DNA of 36,545 nt from Alphaproteobacteria bacterium 65-37 (lineage in GTDB: Bacteria > Pseudomonadota > Alphaproteobacteria > Reyranellales > Reyranellaceae). Below, piece by piece: positions 1 to 8,336 of this stretch. Below the pieces are notes generated by a model. That model saw only the letters and a program-made list of their open reading frames with translations, did no database searches and was not told the DNA's origin. Every line of letters begins with the position of its first letter. The stretch's first letter is position 1. The DNA is taken from positions 1 to 36,545 of the forward strand of contig MKRV01000158.1 in assembly GCA_001897995.1 (NCBI GenBank), read 5' to 3'. Position numbers and translations under genes: made by a program.

Positions 1-500
1 CCGACGCAATAGGGCGCTGTCGAAAAGCGCCGCTCGACGCCGCCGAACGGCGCCACCAGCACGCTGCCCGAGGCGTTGACGAAATGCACCGATACCAGGC
101 CGGCAGCCGCCGCCATCTCGGCCCAGTCGCCGACCCGGCCGACATGGCCTGCGTTGCGCAGGGTGACGGCCGACAGGCCGTTCTTGAGGCACTTGTCGAT
201 GCCGATCTGGACCGCCTGCGGCGTCACCGTCTGGCCAAAGCCGTACTTGCCGTCGACCACCGCGATCACCGGCGTGTCGACCACCAGATCGACCTTCACG
301 TCGGCGATCACCGTGCCGCTCTTCTTCTGCTGCGCATAGCGCGGCACGCGCACGACGCCGTGGCTGTCGTGGCCGGAGAGATTGGCGCTCACCAGGTAGC
401 GGCCGATGCGGCCGCCCTCCTCCGTCGAGCATCCCGCAGCCGCAAAGATATCCGCGACGAAGGCCTCCAGGGCCTTCGCCTTGATCGTCACCGTACCCAT
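1..500 (-). CDS. Malate/L-lactate dehydrogenase family oxidoreductase (N-terminal part, runs off window)
   Basis: Only the first ~166 residues are present; the frame is open to the left edge. It starts at ATG 500, 15 bp after the SDR stop codon, so it is probably the last visible gene of the same minus-strand operon. The translation begins MGTVTIKAKALEAF and shows features typical of the Ldh2/MdlD family of NAD(P)-dependent 2-hydroxyacid dehydrogenases: SGHDSHGVVRVPRY near residues 38-51, GKYGFGQ near 78-84, and NAGHVGRVGDWAE near 110-122. The family oxidises malate, L-lactate, ureidoglycolate or sugar acids in the cytoplasm, and substrate cannot be read from this fragment. Next to a sugar-type ABC importer and an SDR, a role in oxidising an imported polyol or sugar acid is plausible but inferred. 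Confidence 0.85.
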   Translation of the reverse strand, partial: MGTVTIKAKALEAFVADIFAAAGCSTEEGGRIGRYLVSANLSGHDSHGVVRVPRYAQQKKSGTVIADVKVDLVVDTPVIAVVDGKYGFGQTVTPQAVQIGIDKCLKNGLSAVTLRNAGHVGRVGDWAEMAAAAGLVSVHFVNASGSVLVAPFGGVERRFSTAPYCV

Positions 501-515
501 GTCAGGACCCCGATA

Positions 516-1280
516 TCAGGACTTGCCGCGCTTCAGGCTCGCGACGTAGCCGCGGTTCCAGGTCGGGTTGATCATCACCTCGTTGATGACGATGTGCGGC
601 GGCAGGCAGGCGATGTAGCGGATCAGGTCGCCGACATCCTCCGACTGCGCCATGCGCGCACGCTCGGCCTTGGTGATCGGGATCGGCCGCTTGTCGAGGA
701 TCGGCGTCGCCACCTCGCCCGGGCAGACCACGCAGGAGCGGATGTTGTTGACGCACTCCTCCATGTTGATCGTGTGGCTCATCGCCACCACGCCGTGCTT
801 GGCCGCCGAGTAGGCAGGCCCGCTGAGCAGGCTCGGCACCTTGCCGGCGACCGACGAGGTGTGGATCAGCACGCCGCCGCCGGTTTTGCGCATCAGCGGC
901 AGCACCGCCGTCGTGCAATAGAAGGCGCTGGACAGGTTGCCGTGGACCACCTCGTCGACGCCCTTGGGCGAGAGCTGCTTCCAGCTGCGCTGCTGGATGT
1001 TGAGCCCGGCATTGTTCACCAGGATGTCGATGCGGCGGTACTTCTTGGCGATGTCGGCGGCGATCTTGTTGACCGAGCTCGCCTTCATGAGATCGCCCGG
1101 CTTGACCTCGGCCTTGCCGCCGGCTTTGCGGATCGACGCCGCCGTCGCGTCGAGCGGCGCCTTGCGGCGTCCTGTCAGGACGACCGTCGCTCCATCCTTG
1201 GCCAGCGCCACTGCCGCGGCCTGACCGATTCCCGAACCCGCACCCGTCACCCAGGCGACCTTGCCTGTCAACACGCCCAT
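516..1280 (-). CDS. SDR family NAD(P)-dependent oxidoreductase
   Basis: This is a 254-residue classical short-chain dehydrogenase, the usual length for the family. It has the Rossmann motif GAGSGIG at residues 13-19, NNAG at 89-92, catalytic serine in TSSVAG near 142, and the YxxxK pair in YSAAKHG (Tyr157, Lys161). The frame could open six codons earlier, but ATG 1280 is preferred because AAGGAGA lies 7 bases upstream of it, inside the longer version. It sits between the ABC ATPase gene (upstream, separated by a long hairpin) and the malate/lactate dehydrogenase gene. Substrate is unknown; a sugar, polyol or 3-hydroxyacid is likely from context. Confidence 0.92.
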   Translation of the reverse strand: MGVLTGKVAWVTGAGSGIGQAAAVALAKDGATVVLTGRRKAPLDATAASIRKAGGKAEVKPGDLMKASSVNKIAADIAKKYRRIDILVNNAGLNIQQRSWKQLSPKGVDEVVHGNLSSAFYCTTAVLPLMRKTGGGVLIHTSSVAGKVPSLLSGPAYSAAKHGVVAMSHTINMEECVNNIRSCVVCPGEVATPILDKRPIPITKAERARMAQSEDVGDLIRYIACLPPHIVINEVMINPTWNRGYVASLKRGKS

Positions 1281-1305
1281 CAAAATGTCTCCTTGCAAAT
1301 AAGGA

Positions 1306-1351
1306 CGCGGGCCACAAAGCGCGGGGGTACCCCCGCGCTTTGTGGCCCGCG
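1306..1351. terminator. Perfect 46-bp palindrome between ABC ATPase and SDR genes
   Basis: The arms 1306-1328 and 1329-1351 are exact reverse complements centred on GGTACC. As RNA this folds into a very stable GC-rich hairpin starting 6 bases after the stop of the ABC ATPase gene and ending just before the SDR ribosome-binding site. Only a short T-poor tail (TCCTTATTT) follows, so it may be a weak terminator, an RNase-protecting 3' end for the transporter mRNA, or a protein-binding palindrome. It probably lowers expression of the two dehydrogenases relative to the transporter (inference). Confidence 0.7.
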
Positions 1352-1357
1352 GTCTGT

Positions 1358-2458
1358 TTAAAGCACCTTACCGGTGCTGTCGTCGATCAGATGCATGTTG
1401 CTCAAGTCGGCCCTGAGCTTCATCGACTTCGCCGCCGCCGCGCCGGCATTGGGATTGACGCGGCCGCAGACCTCAACGCCGTTCACGGTGAAATAGACCA
1501 GGGTCTCCATGCCCATCGGCTCCACAACGTCGATCATCATGTCGAAATCGTGCTGGTTGGGCTCGACATGCGGCCTGGTCTCGATGATGTGCTCCGGCCG
1601 CAGCCCGAGCACCAGCCTGTCCTTGCCGACATGCGCTTCGTAGCGCGCCGTACGATCGGCCGGGACCGGGAAGGCGACTGTCCCGTTGACCCGCACGGTA
1701 AGGGCACCGGCGGCTCGCTCGAGTTGGCAAGGAATGAAGTTCATGGCCGGCGAGCCGATGAAGCCCGCGACGAACTTGGTGGCCGGTGAATGATAGAGAT
1801 CGTTGGGCGAGCCGACCTGCTCGATGATGCCCGCATTCATCACCACCACGCGGTCGGCCAGCGTCATGGCTTCGACCTGATCGTGGGTCACGTAGACGGT
1901 GGTGGTGCGCACCTTCTGATGCACCTTCTTGATCTCGGTGCGCATCTGCACGCGCAGCTTGGCGTCGAGGTTCGACAGCGGCTCGTCGAACAGGAAGACC
2001 TTGGGATCGCGCACGATGGCGCGGCCCATGGCGACACGCTGGCGCTGGCCGCCCGAAAGCTGCTTGGGCTTGCGGTCGAGCAGCTCGGTGATGTCGAGGA
2101 TCTGCGCCGCCTGCTTCACCCGCCGCTCGATCTCGTCCTTCGGCGTTTTCTTGAGCTTCAGCCCGAAGGACATGTTTTCGTAGACGTTCATATGCGGATA
2201 GAGCGCATAGTTCTGGAACACCATGGCGATGTCCCGGTCCTTGGGCGGCACGTCGTTGACGACGTCGCCACCGATCGCGATGTCGCCGTCGGAAATTTCC
2301 TCCAGCCCCGCGATCATCCGCAAGGTCGTGCTCTTGCCACAGCCCGACGGGCCGACCAGCACGATGAATTCCTTGTCGGAGATATCGAGGTCGATACCGC
2401 GGACGGCCAGCACTTCGTCGTACTTCTTGACGACCTTACGCAACGTTACCTGTGCCAT
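1358..2458 (-). CDS. ABC transporter ATP-binding protein, UgpC/MalK type
   Basis: 366 residues. The cytoplasmic ATPase of a carbohydrate-type importer. It has Walker A GPSGCGKST at residues 36-44, signature LSGGQRQR near 134, Walker B VFLFDEPLSNLD near 153, the switch histidine in VYVTHDQVEA, and a C-terminal TOBE/regulatory region of about 130 residues as in MalK/UgpC (CUT1 family). Start chosen at ATG 2458 (MAQVTLRKVVKKY), where family similarity begins; the open frame extends 14 codons further without family character and would run into the preceding permease gene. The upstream permease stop is 7 bases away. Such ATPases can be shared between several CUT1 importers, so substrate is not fixed by this gene. 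Confidence 0.93.
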   Translation of the reverse strand: MAQVTLRKVVKKYDEVLAVRGIDLDISDKEFIVLVGPSGCGKSTTLRMIAGLEEISDGDIAIGGDVVNDVPPKDRDIAMVFQNYALYPHMNVYENMSFGLKLKKTPKDEIERRVKQAAQILDITELLDRKPKQLSGGQRQRVAMGRAIVRDPKVFLFDEPLSNLDAKLRVQMRTEIKKVHQKVRTTTVYVTHDQVEAMTLADRVVVMNAGIIEQVGSPNDLYHSPATKFVAGFIGSPAMNFIPCQLERAAGALTVRVNGTVAFPVPADRTARYEAHVGKDRLVLGLRPEHIIETRPHVEPNQHDFDMMIDVVEPMGMETLVYFTVNGVEVCGRVNPNAGAAAAKSMKLRADLSNMHLIDDSTGKVL

Positions 2459-2465
2459 GTGTCGA

Positions 2466-3374
2466 CTATCCCTTTGTCGCGCCCGCGGTGAGACCCGCAA
2501 TATAATAGTCCATCAGGAAAGCATAGATGATCAAGGGTGGGGCGGCGCCGAGCAGCGCCCCGGTCATGATCTGGCCCCAGTTGAACACGTCGCCCTTGAT
2601 CAGGGTGGTGACGATGCCCACCGGCAGCACGAGTTCGCTGGTCGAGGTGGTGAAGGCCAGCGGATAAAGGAACTGCGCCCAGGATACGGTGAAGGCGAAG
2701 ATCGTCGCGGCGATGATACCGGGCAGCGCCACCGGGATGAAGATCTTGGTCAGCGTCTGCATCCAGGTCGCCCCGTCGATCAGTGCCGCCTCGTCCAGCT
2801 CCTTGGGGATGGAGGCGAAGTAGCCGATCATGATCCAGGTGCAGAACGGCACGGTGAGCGTCGGGTAGATGATGATCAGCGTCCACCAGTGGTTCATCAG
2901 CTCGATGCCGAGATTTTCGCGGACAAAGGCGAACATCTTGAACAGCGGGATGAACAGCAGCGTGTCGGGGATCAGGTAGGTCAGAAACACGCCGGTCGCC
3001 AGGGTCGCCGAGCCCCAGAACTTCATGCGGGCGAGCGCGAAGGCGGCCGACACGCTGATCACCATGCTGATCGCCACCACGCAGACCGACACGATGGCCG
3101 AGTTGCGGAAGAAGACCAGGAACTGGTTCTGCGTCAGCAGCTCGACATAGTTGGAGAGGGTCGGATTCTCGACCCACCAGGGATTCTGCGCCGCCGAGAT
3201 CTCGGCGCTGCTCTTCAGCGACGTGATCAGCATGTAGATCGGCGGCATCAGGAAGAAGATGGCGAACAGCACCAGGAAGAAATAGGACCAGCGCAGCGCC
3301 CAGCGCCGGTCTCTGCTGATGCTGCCGTACACGGGACGACCGGCCATGCCGGCGGAAACAGCGGCGTTGGCCAT
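2466..3374 (-). CDS. Carbohydrate ABC transporter permease, MalG/UgpE type
   Basis: 302 residues, inner membrane. About six hydrophobic segments are visible, the first being WSYFFLVLFAIFFLMPPIYML near residues 29-49. The EAA loop that docks the ATPase is seen as ELDEAALIDGATWMQTLTKIFIPVALPG near residues 186-213, matching the CUT1 MalG group. Its ATG overlaps the TGA of the upstream permease by one base (TGATG), indicating translational coupling. It forms the translocation pore with the MalF-type partner encoded at 3374-4303. Confidence 0.92.
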   Translation of the reverse strand: MANAAVSAGMAGRPVYGSISRDRRWALRWSYFFLVLFAIFFLMPPIYMLITSLKSSAEISAAQNPWWVENPTLSNYVELLTQNQFLVFFRNSAIVSVCVVAISMVISVSAAFALARMKFWGSATLATGVFLTYLIPDTLLFIPLFKMFAFVRENLGIELMNHWWTLIIIYPTLTVPFCTWIMIGYFASIPKELDEAALIDGATWMQTLTKIFIPVALPGIIAATIFAFTVSWAQFLYPLAFTTSTSELVLPVGIVTTLIKGDVFNWGQIMTGALLGAAPPLIIYAFLMDYYIAGLTAGATKG

Positions 3375-4303
3375 CAGACTTCACTCCCCCGCTTGGTGAT
3401 GTCGCGCAGGATGAAGGCGGCGGCGACGGCCAGGATCGGCACCATGAATAGCGACACGGCAGCGCCCAAGGGTATGTCGCCGCTTTCGATACCGACCTTG
3501 AAAGCCCACGTCGCGAACAGATGGGTGGCATTGAGCGGTCCGCCGGCCGTCAGGATGCGCACGATGTCGAAATTCGCGAAGGTCACGATCAGCGAGAACA
3601 GTGCGGTGATGGCGATGATGTTGCGCATCATCGGCAGGGTCACGTACCAGATGCGCTGCCACCATGTGGCGCCGTCGATCGAGGCTGCCTCGTAGAGCTG
3701 CTCGGGTACCGACTTCAGCGCCGCGAGATACATGATCATGAAGAACGGCGCCCCGACCCAGATATTGACCAGGATGACGGCGAAGCGCGCCCAGTTGGCC
3801 TCACCGGTCCATGGAATTCGATCGATGCCGAAATGCATCAGGACCCAGTTGATCGCCGAGTAGGACGGATCGAACAGCCACAGCCAGGCGAGCGTGCTCA
3901 TCGCCGGCGGGATCACCCACGGCACCAGCAGCATGCCGCGCCATTTGCGCTGCCCCTTGGTCGGGATGTTGTGCACGAAGTGCGCGACGACGAAACCGAT
4001 GATCGCCTTGAAGATCACCGCCGAGATGGCGAACAGGCAGGACTGGAAGAAGACGTCCCAGAAGGTCGCGCGCTTGAATAGAAACTCGAAATTGCCGAAG
4101 CCGACGAACTTGGTCATCGACTTGTTCAGCATCGACAGCCAGACCGCGTAGCCGGCCGGATAGGCCACCAGCACGCCCAGCAGAACGATGAGAGGCAAGG
4201 CCATCAGAAAAGCAATCGTCGACTTGCGCTGCATCAGCCTGTGCAAGCCGCCGCGACGATTTCCTTCGAGGATAGCGGTATTGCGGGCAGCGATATCGGC
4301 CAT
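3374..4303 (-). CDS. Carbohydrate ABC transporter permease, MalF/UgpA type
   Basis: 309 residues. A membrane protein with a first hydrophobic segment near residues 30-53 (IAFLMALPLIVLLGVLVAYPAGYAV) and further segments after it. The EAA loop is EQLYEAASIDGATWWQRIWYVTLP near residues 200-223. This is the second pore subunit of the CUT1 importer. The gene follows the binding-protein gene after an 83-base gap that contains a strong hairpin, and it overlaps the next permease by one base. Confidence 0.92.
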   Translation of the reverse strand: MADIAARNTAILEGNRRGGLHRLMQRKSTIAFLMALPLIVLLGVLVAYPAGYAVWLSMLNKSMTKFVGFGNFEFLFKRATFWDVFFQSCLFAISAVIFKAIIGFVVAHFVHNIPTKGQRKWRGMLLVPWVIPPAMSTLAWLWLFDPSYSAINWVLMHFGIDRIPWTGEANWARFAVILVNIWVGAPFFMIMYLAALKSVPEQLYEAASIDGATWWQRIWYVTLPMMRNIIAITALFSLIVTFANFDIVRILTAGGPLNATHLFATWAFKVGIESGDIPLGAAVSLFMVPILAVAAAFILRDITKRGSEV

Positions 4304-4342
4304 GGCGTGCTCCGTGCGATCGGGGACGGGACGGGAAGCGAA

Positions 4343-4374
4343 GAAGGCGCCGTCCCTTCTTGGACGACGCCTTC
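4343..4374 (-). terminator. Intercistronic hairpin between binding-protein and permease genes
   Basis: Arms 4343-4355 and 4362-4374 pair at 12 of 13 positions around a 6-base loop. It lies just after the stop codon of the solute-binding-protein gene. The following T-rich stretch is interrupted, so it is more likely a partial terminator or an mRNA 3'-end stabiliser, as known between binding-protein and permease genes of other ABC operons, than a full stop. It would give more binding protein than permease. Confidence 0.6.
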
Positions 4375-4386
4375 CCCGCTCCGCGC

Positions 4387-5727
4387 CTAGTTGCGCATGA
4401 AGCCTTCGATCTCGCTGGCGGCCCAGTCGAGAACCTTCTCCATCGGCTCGCCCTTGTAGTAGCGAACCGCCATCATCGTCTGGATGCCCTGGTTGTAGAT
4501 CTGCTCGGCGATCTTGTGCGGCGCGGGGGCCGCGGCGACCGAGAGGATCTGATGGTTGTACGGGTTGGGATAGTGGAAGAGCGTGCCCTTGGGCGGCTCG
4601 GCCTCGGCCCAGACCTTGAAGGTCGTGAGCTTCTCGAACGACGGCAGATCGTAGCCGCCGCTGGCATTCACCATCTTCTCAGCCGACGAGGACTGCGAGA
4701 GGTGCGCCAGCAGGCTCTTGGCCGCCGACTGGTTCTTGCTGAAGTTCCAGGTGCCCCAGAAGAATGGCAGGAACGGTGCGTAACGTCCCTTCGGTCCGAC
4801 CGGGAAACCGTGCGTCCAGCACTGCTCGGCGACCTGTGGCGCATCGCGCTTGGCGACCGCCCAGGCGCTTGGCGGATTCATGATCAACGAGCCTTGGCCC
4901 GAGACCAGGAACTTGTTGTTCGACGCGTCATCCCAGGCCGGCACGTCGGCCGGTAGGAACGCCATCAGCTTCTTGTAGTACTCGAGTGCCTGGCGGACCT
5001 GGTCGTTCTTGACCACGATGTCGCCCTTGGCGTTCACGAGGACCGCGCCGAAGGCATGGAAGAAGGCGCCGATCGTGTCGACATTGTCCGATGTCGTGCC
5101 GAGGCCGATGCCGAACGGGTTACCGCCCTTGTGGCAAGCTTCCGCCGCCTTCAGGAAGGTATCGACGGTCCAGTCGTCGGCCTTGGGCGGCGCGCCGGCC
5201 GGATACATCGCCTGGATGTCAATGCCGGCATGTTTCTTCAGGAGGTCGATGCGCGAGCACGGCCCCTTGATCTGGCTGCCCACCGTCGCGGGAATCGCGA
5301 GCCACTTGCCGTTGATCTTGCCGAGATACTCGACCGTGCCGTTGACGTTGCCGTTGGCCTTGATGAGATCCGCCATCAGATCGTCCATCGGCACGAGCTG
5401 ATCGGCGTAGCGTGCTGGCAAGAACGTGTTCATCGCCAGGATATCGTGGCCGGACTTGGCCTGTGCTTCGGCCGCCGTGGTCAGCAGCAGCTTGTTGCCC
5501 TGCGAGGTGATGAAGTCGATCGTGACATCGACTTTCTCCTGGGCGGCCCATTCCTTGATGAGATCTTCCGTCGCCTTGTTCGCGCCTGGCACCCAGTGAT
5601 CCCAGAAGCCGACGGAGAGCTTGCCCGCGGCATAGGCGCCACGAACGAACGGTGCGGCGACGAAAGCCGTCGACATCGCCGTGGTTGCGGCGACAAAACG
5701 CCGACGACTGACCTTCTTCGAAACCAT
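4387..5727 (-). CDS. Tat-exported ABC extracellular solute-binding protein (family 1)
   Basis: 446 residues, periplasmic. The N-terminus MVSKKVSRRRFVAATTAMSTA is a twin-arginine signal (RRRF plus an Ala-rich h-region), with probable cleavage after GAYA. The mature part starts KLSVGFWDHWVPGANKATEDLIKEW, typical of family 1 sugar-binding proteins such as MalE/UgpB relatives. ATG 5727 is chosen because AGGAGG precedes it at good spacing; an upstream in-frame extension lacks a signal peptide. It is the first gene of the importer operon and is transcribed divergently from the aldolase gene at 5972. The bound sugar or polyol cannot be read from sequence. Confidence 0.93.
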   Translation of the reverse strand: MVSKKVSRRRFVAATTAMSTAFVAAPFVRGAYAAGKLSVGFWDHWVPGANKATEDLIKEWAAQEKVDVTIDFITSQGNKLLLTTAAEAQAKSGHDILAMNTFLPARYADQLVPMDDLMADLIKANGNVNGTVEYLGKINGKWLAIPATVGSQIKGPCSRIDLLKKHAGIDIQAMYPAGAPPKADDWTVDTFLKAAEACHKGGNPFGIGLGTTSDNVDTIGAFFHAFGAVLVNAKGDIVVKNDQVRQALEYYKKLMAFLPADVPAWDDASNNKFLVSGQGSLIMNPPSAWAVAKRDAPQVAEQCWTHGFPVGPKGRYAPFLPFFWGTWNFSKNQSAAKSLLAHLSQSSSAEKMVNASGGYDLPSFEKLTTFKVWAEAEPPKGTLFHYPNPYNHQILSVAAAPAPHKIAEQIYNQGIQTMMAVRYYKGEPMEKVLDWAASEIEGFMRN

Positions 5728-5971
5728 GTTCCCTCCTCCTCTGCGGCCGGTATAACCGGCTCGATGATAGCGCTCGCATTTTTGCGAAGATGACTTCGCC
5801 CGGAGCCTTGGGAACAAATGCTATGCACAACCTGACGGGCAGGCAATTAGTTTTGGCACGCGAGCCGCGCGGAGCAAGATTTGACACTCGGTAAGAGCGT
5901 CCGGATGCTCCGCGCCCCGAGCCTGAAGCCGTGGCAAGGGCCGCCTAGAGCCGTCGAGGGAGGAGACCAAC
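5728..5971. promoter_or_regulatory. Divergent intergenic region with candidate plus-strand promoter
   Basis: This 244-base region separates the divergent importer and aldolase genes and must carry both promoters. On the plus strand TTGACA (5881-5886) is followed after 17 bases by GATGCT (5904-5909), a perfect -35 with a poor -10, so it is only a candidate for the aldolase operon. I saw no clear operator palindrome and no regulator gene next to it. Confidence 0.35.
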
Positions 5972-6772
5972 GTGCGTGAAAACACTGTGAAATCGATCTG
6001 GAAGAAGGGCGGCGCAGCCGTGAACGGCTGGCTCGGCATCCCGAGCGGCGTCGCGGCCGAGGGCATGGCGCAAGGCGGCTGGGACTCGCTGACAGCCGAT
6101 CTGCAGCATGGATTGATCGATTATCAGGCAGCGGTTTCGCTGTTTCAGGCCATCGCCACCACGCCGACCATCCCGCTGGCGCGCGTGCCCTGGAACGAGC
6201 CCGGCATCATCATGAAGCTCCTCGACGCCGGGGCCTTCGGCATCATCTGCCCCATGGTGAACAGCCGCGCCGAGTGCGAGGCCTTCGTCGGCGCCTGCCG
6301 CTACGCGCCCGTCGGCTATCGCAGCGTCGGCCCGACGCGCGCCGCCTGGCTGCACGGCGCCGACTATGTGAAGCACGCAAATGACACCGTGCTCACTTTT
6401 GCGATGATCGAGACCAGGAAGGCGATGGAGAATCTCGACGAGATCCTGTCGACGCCCGGCCTCGATGCCGTTTATGTCGGCCCGGCCGATCTCGGCCTGT
6501 CGCTGGGCGGCGAGCCGCGCGGTGACCAGACCGATCCCAAGATCGTCGACGCCATCCAGACCATCGTGAAGGCCTGCAAGAAGCACAAGATCTACGCCGG
6601 CATCCATTGCGGCTCGACCGACTACGCCAAGAAGGCGATCGGCTGGGGCTTCCAGTTCACGACCATCCTGGCCGACAACGCGCTGCTGGTGAATGCCGCC
6701 AAGGCGACGGTTGCAGCAATGCGTGAAGGCAACACCACCGGCGCCAAGAGCTCCGGCGGCAGCATGTACTGA
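5972..6772 (+). CDS. HpcH/HpaI aldolase family protein
   Basis: 266 residues, starting at GTG 5972 with GGAGGAGA upstream. The protein resembles 2-keto-3-deoxy-sugar-acid / 4-hydroxy-2-oxo-heptanedioate class II aldolases: GGAAVNGWLGIPSG near the start, TADLQHG near residues 40-46 (usual D..HG motif), ARVPWNEPGIIMKLLDAGAFGIICPMVNS near 70-98, and YVGPADLGLSLG near 168-179. These enzymes are metal-dependent, cytoplasmic, and cleave 2-keto acids to pyruvate plus an aldehyde. The last ~50 residues include GIHCGSTDYAKKAIGWGFQFTTI, the usual end of the barrel. It heads a plus-strand cluster with an aminotransferase 21 bases downstream. True substrate unknown. Confidence 0.9.
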   Translation: MRENTVKSIWKKGGAAVNGWLGIPSGVAAEGMAQGGWDSLTADLQHGLIDYQAAVSLFQAIATTPTIPLARVPWNEPGIIMKLLDAGAFGIICPMVNSRAECEAFVGACRYAPVGYRSVGPTRAAWLHGADYVKHANDTVLTFAMIETRKAMENLDEILSTPGLDAVYVGPADLGLSLGGEPRGDQTDPKIVDAIQTIVKACKKHKIYAGIHCGSTDYAKKAIGWGFQFTTILADNALLVNAAKATVAAMREGNTTGAKSSGGSMY

Positions 6773-6793
6773 GTACCGAGGTTTTTTCGTCTG

Positions 6794-7972
6794 ATGCAGA
6801 TCTCTCCCGCCGCCAATCCCTGGCTCGCCGCCGTTGCCCCCTCGCCGATCGGCGAGACCAAGCGTTGGGTGCTGGGCCGCACCTTCCCCGCCGACCGACC
6901 GCTGATCGATCTCAGCCAGGCCGTGCCCGGCTATCCGCCGGCGCTGGAGATGCGCCGCCATCTCGGCGAGCTGCTGCTCGATCCGGCGATGCACGGCTAC
7001 ACGCCGATCCTCGGCCTGGCACCCTTGCGCGAGACCTATGCCGCCCACCTCTCCTCCTTCTACGGCGCGCGCATCGGGACGGACGAGGTCGGCATCACCT
7101 CGGGCTGCAACCAGGCCTTTTGCCTCGCCCTGATGAGCATCGCCCAGGCCGGCGACCAGGTGATCCTGCCGCGACCGCACTATTTCAATCACGACATGTG
7201 GATGCGCATGCAGGGCGTGGAGCCGGTGTCGCTCGACTTCCGTCCGGGCTCGGGCGCCGTGCCCAACGCCGAGGATGCCGAGAAGCTGATCGGCCCGCGC
7301 ACGCGCGCCATCGTGCTGATCTCGCCCAACAATCCGACCGGCGCGGTCTATCCGCGGGCGACGATCCATGCCTTCTACGAACTCGCCAAGAAGCACGGCA
7401 TCGCCCTGCTGCTCGACGAGACCTACAAGGATTTCCTGCCCGAAGGCGAGCGCCCGCACGGGCTGTTCGACGAGCCCGACTGGCAGGGCACGCTGGTCCA
7501 TCTCTACAGCTTCTCCAAGGTCTTTGCGCTGACCGGCTATCGCGTGGGCGGCGTCACCGCCGGTGCGAAGCTGATGGCCGAGATCGAGAAGGCGATGGAC
7601 TGCGTGTCGATCTGCCCGCCTCGCCTCGGCCAGGAGGCTGCCCTCTACGGCCTCCAGCATCTGCTGCCCTGGGCGCGGAAGAACACCGAAGGGCTGAAGG
7701 CGCGCGCCGATATGCTGGGTCAGGGCCTGCAACGCTCGAACCGCTGGCGGCTGGTCAGCATCGGCGCCTACTTCGCCTACGTCGAGCACCCCTTCCCGGG
7801 CCAGCCCTCGACCGAGGTCTCCAAGCGGCTGTCCGACGAGGAGAACCTGCTGACCATCCCGGGCGACATGTTCGGTGCCGGCCAGGAGCGTTTCGTGCGC
7901 CTGGCCTTCGCCAATGTGACGGACGACAAGATCCCCCTCGTGCTGGAGCGCCTGGAACGTTTCGGCAGCTAG
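6794..7972 (+). CDS. Class I/II PLP-dependent aminotransferase
   Basis: 392 residues, usual family length. Fold-type I motifs are visible: substrate-region YPPALEMRRHLGELL, SPNNPTG at 177-183, the PLP-pyridine aspartate in LLLDETYKD (Asp208, Tyr211), and the Schiff-base lysine in YSFSKVFALTGYRVG (Lys242). It therefore transfers an amino group between an amino acid and a 2-oxo acid in the cytoplasm. Substrate is not determinable. ATG 6794 lies 21 bases after the aldolase stop without a strong ribosome-binding site. Acting beside an aldolase that releases or uses 2-keto acids, it may aminate or deaminate the same intermediate (inference). Confidence 0.92.
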   Translation: MQISPAANPWLAAVAPSPIGETKRWVLGRTFPADRPLIDLSQAVPGYPPALEMRRHLGELLLDPAMHGYTPILGLAPLRETYAAHLSSFYGARIGTDEVGITSGCNQAFCLALMSIAQAGDQVILPRPHYFNHDMWMRMQGVEPVSLDFRPGSGAVPNAEDAEKLIGPRTRAIVLISPNNPTGAVYPRATIHAFYELAKKHGIALLLDETYKDFLPEGERPHGLFDEPDWQGTLVHLYSFSKVFALTGYRVGGVTAGAKLMAEIEKAMDCVSICPPRLGQEAALYGLQHLLPWARKNTEGLKARADMLGQGLQRSNRWRLVSIGAYFAYVEHPFPGQPSTEVSKRLSDEENLLTIPGDMFGAGQERFVRLAFANVTDDKIPLVLERLERFGS

Positions 7973-7983
7973 CGACAGAAAAA

Positions 7984-8013
7984 TTGTCATCCCGAGCGCA
8001 GCGAGGGACCTTT
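7984..8013 (+). repeat. Left 30-bp terminal inverted repeat of GIY-YIG cassette
   Basis: This segment is an exact reverse complement of 8310-8339 over all 30 bases, and the match ends sharply on both sides. It starts 11 bases after the aminotransferase stop and ends 8 bases before the nuclease start codon. The core is of the REP-like type seen repeatedly in alphaproteobacterial genomes (from memory). Confidence 0.9.
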
Positions 8014-8021
8014 GGTGATCA

Positions 8022-8336
8022 ATGTATACCTACTACGTCTACATACTCACCAACGTGAAGCGGAACGTAATGTATGTCGGCGTCACCAATGATCTAGGCA
8101 GGCGCGTCGTGGAGCATCGTGACGGCAAAGGTGGTGCGTTCACCAGGCAGTATCGGGTCAACACGCTGGTCTACGCCGAAGAGTTTGAACAGATAGAAGA
8201 AGCGATTGCACGAGAGAAGCAAATCAAGGGCTGGCGTCGCTCAAAGAAGGACGCGCTGGTAGAGGCGGCCAATCCCACATGGTCCGACCTCCTGGATTGG
8301 AATGCCGCGAAAGGTCCCTCGCTGCGCTCGGGATGA
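8022..8336 (+). CDS. GIY-YIG domain single-domain nuclease
   Basis: 104 residues, about the whole length of a stand-alone GIY-YIG protein (UPF0213/YhbQ-like). It shows YYVYILTN at residues 4-11, YVGVTNDLGRRVVEH near 19-33 (the conserved Arg), and a glutamate in EEAIAREKQIKGW near 60-72. Known members are thought to be DNA endonucleases, but function of the stand-alone ones is poorly known. The gene is enclosed by a perfect 30-bp inverted repeat, and its last codons (GPSLRSG) and stop lie inside the right repeat. It interrupts a metabolic cluster, so it looks like an inserted element rather than part of the pathway. A/T content is higher than that of its neighbours. Confidence 0.92.
   Translation: MYTYYVYILTNVKRNVMYVGVTNDLGRRVVEHRDGKGGAFTRQYRVNTLVYAEEFEQIEEAIAREKQIKGWRRSKKDALVEAANPTWSDLLDWNAAKGPSLRSG

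Noticed and set aside
84..1361. A 425-codon plus-strand frame opposite the dehydrogenase genes
   Set aside because: The SDR and malate/lactate dehydrogenase motifs are clearly on the minus strand, and the plus-strand product is His/Arg/Asp-rich without domains.
5945..7990. A 681-codon minus-strand open frame across the aldolase and aminotransferase genes
   Set aside because: Shadow of two recognisable plus-strand enzymes; composition is of low-complexity antisense type and has no family motif.
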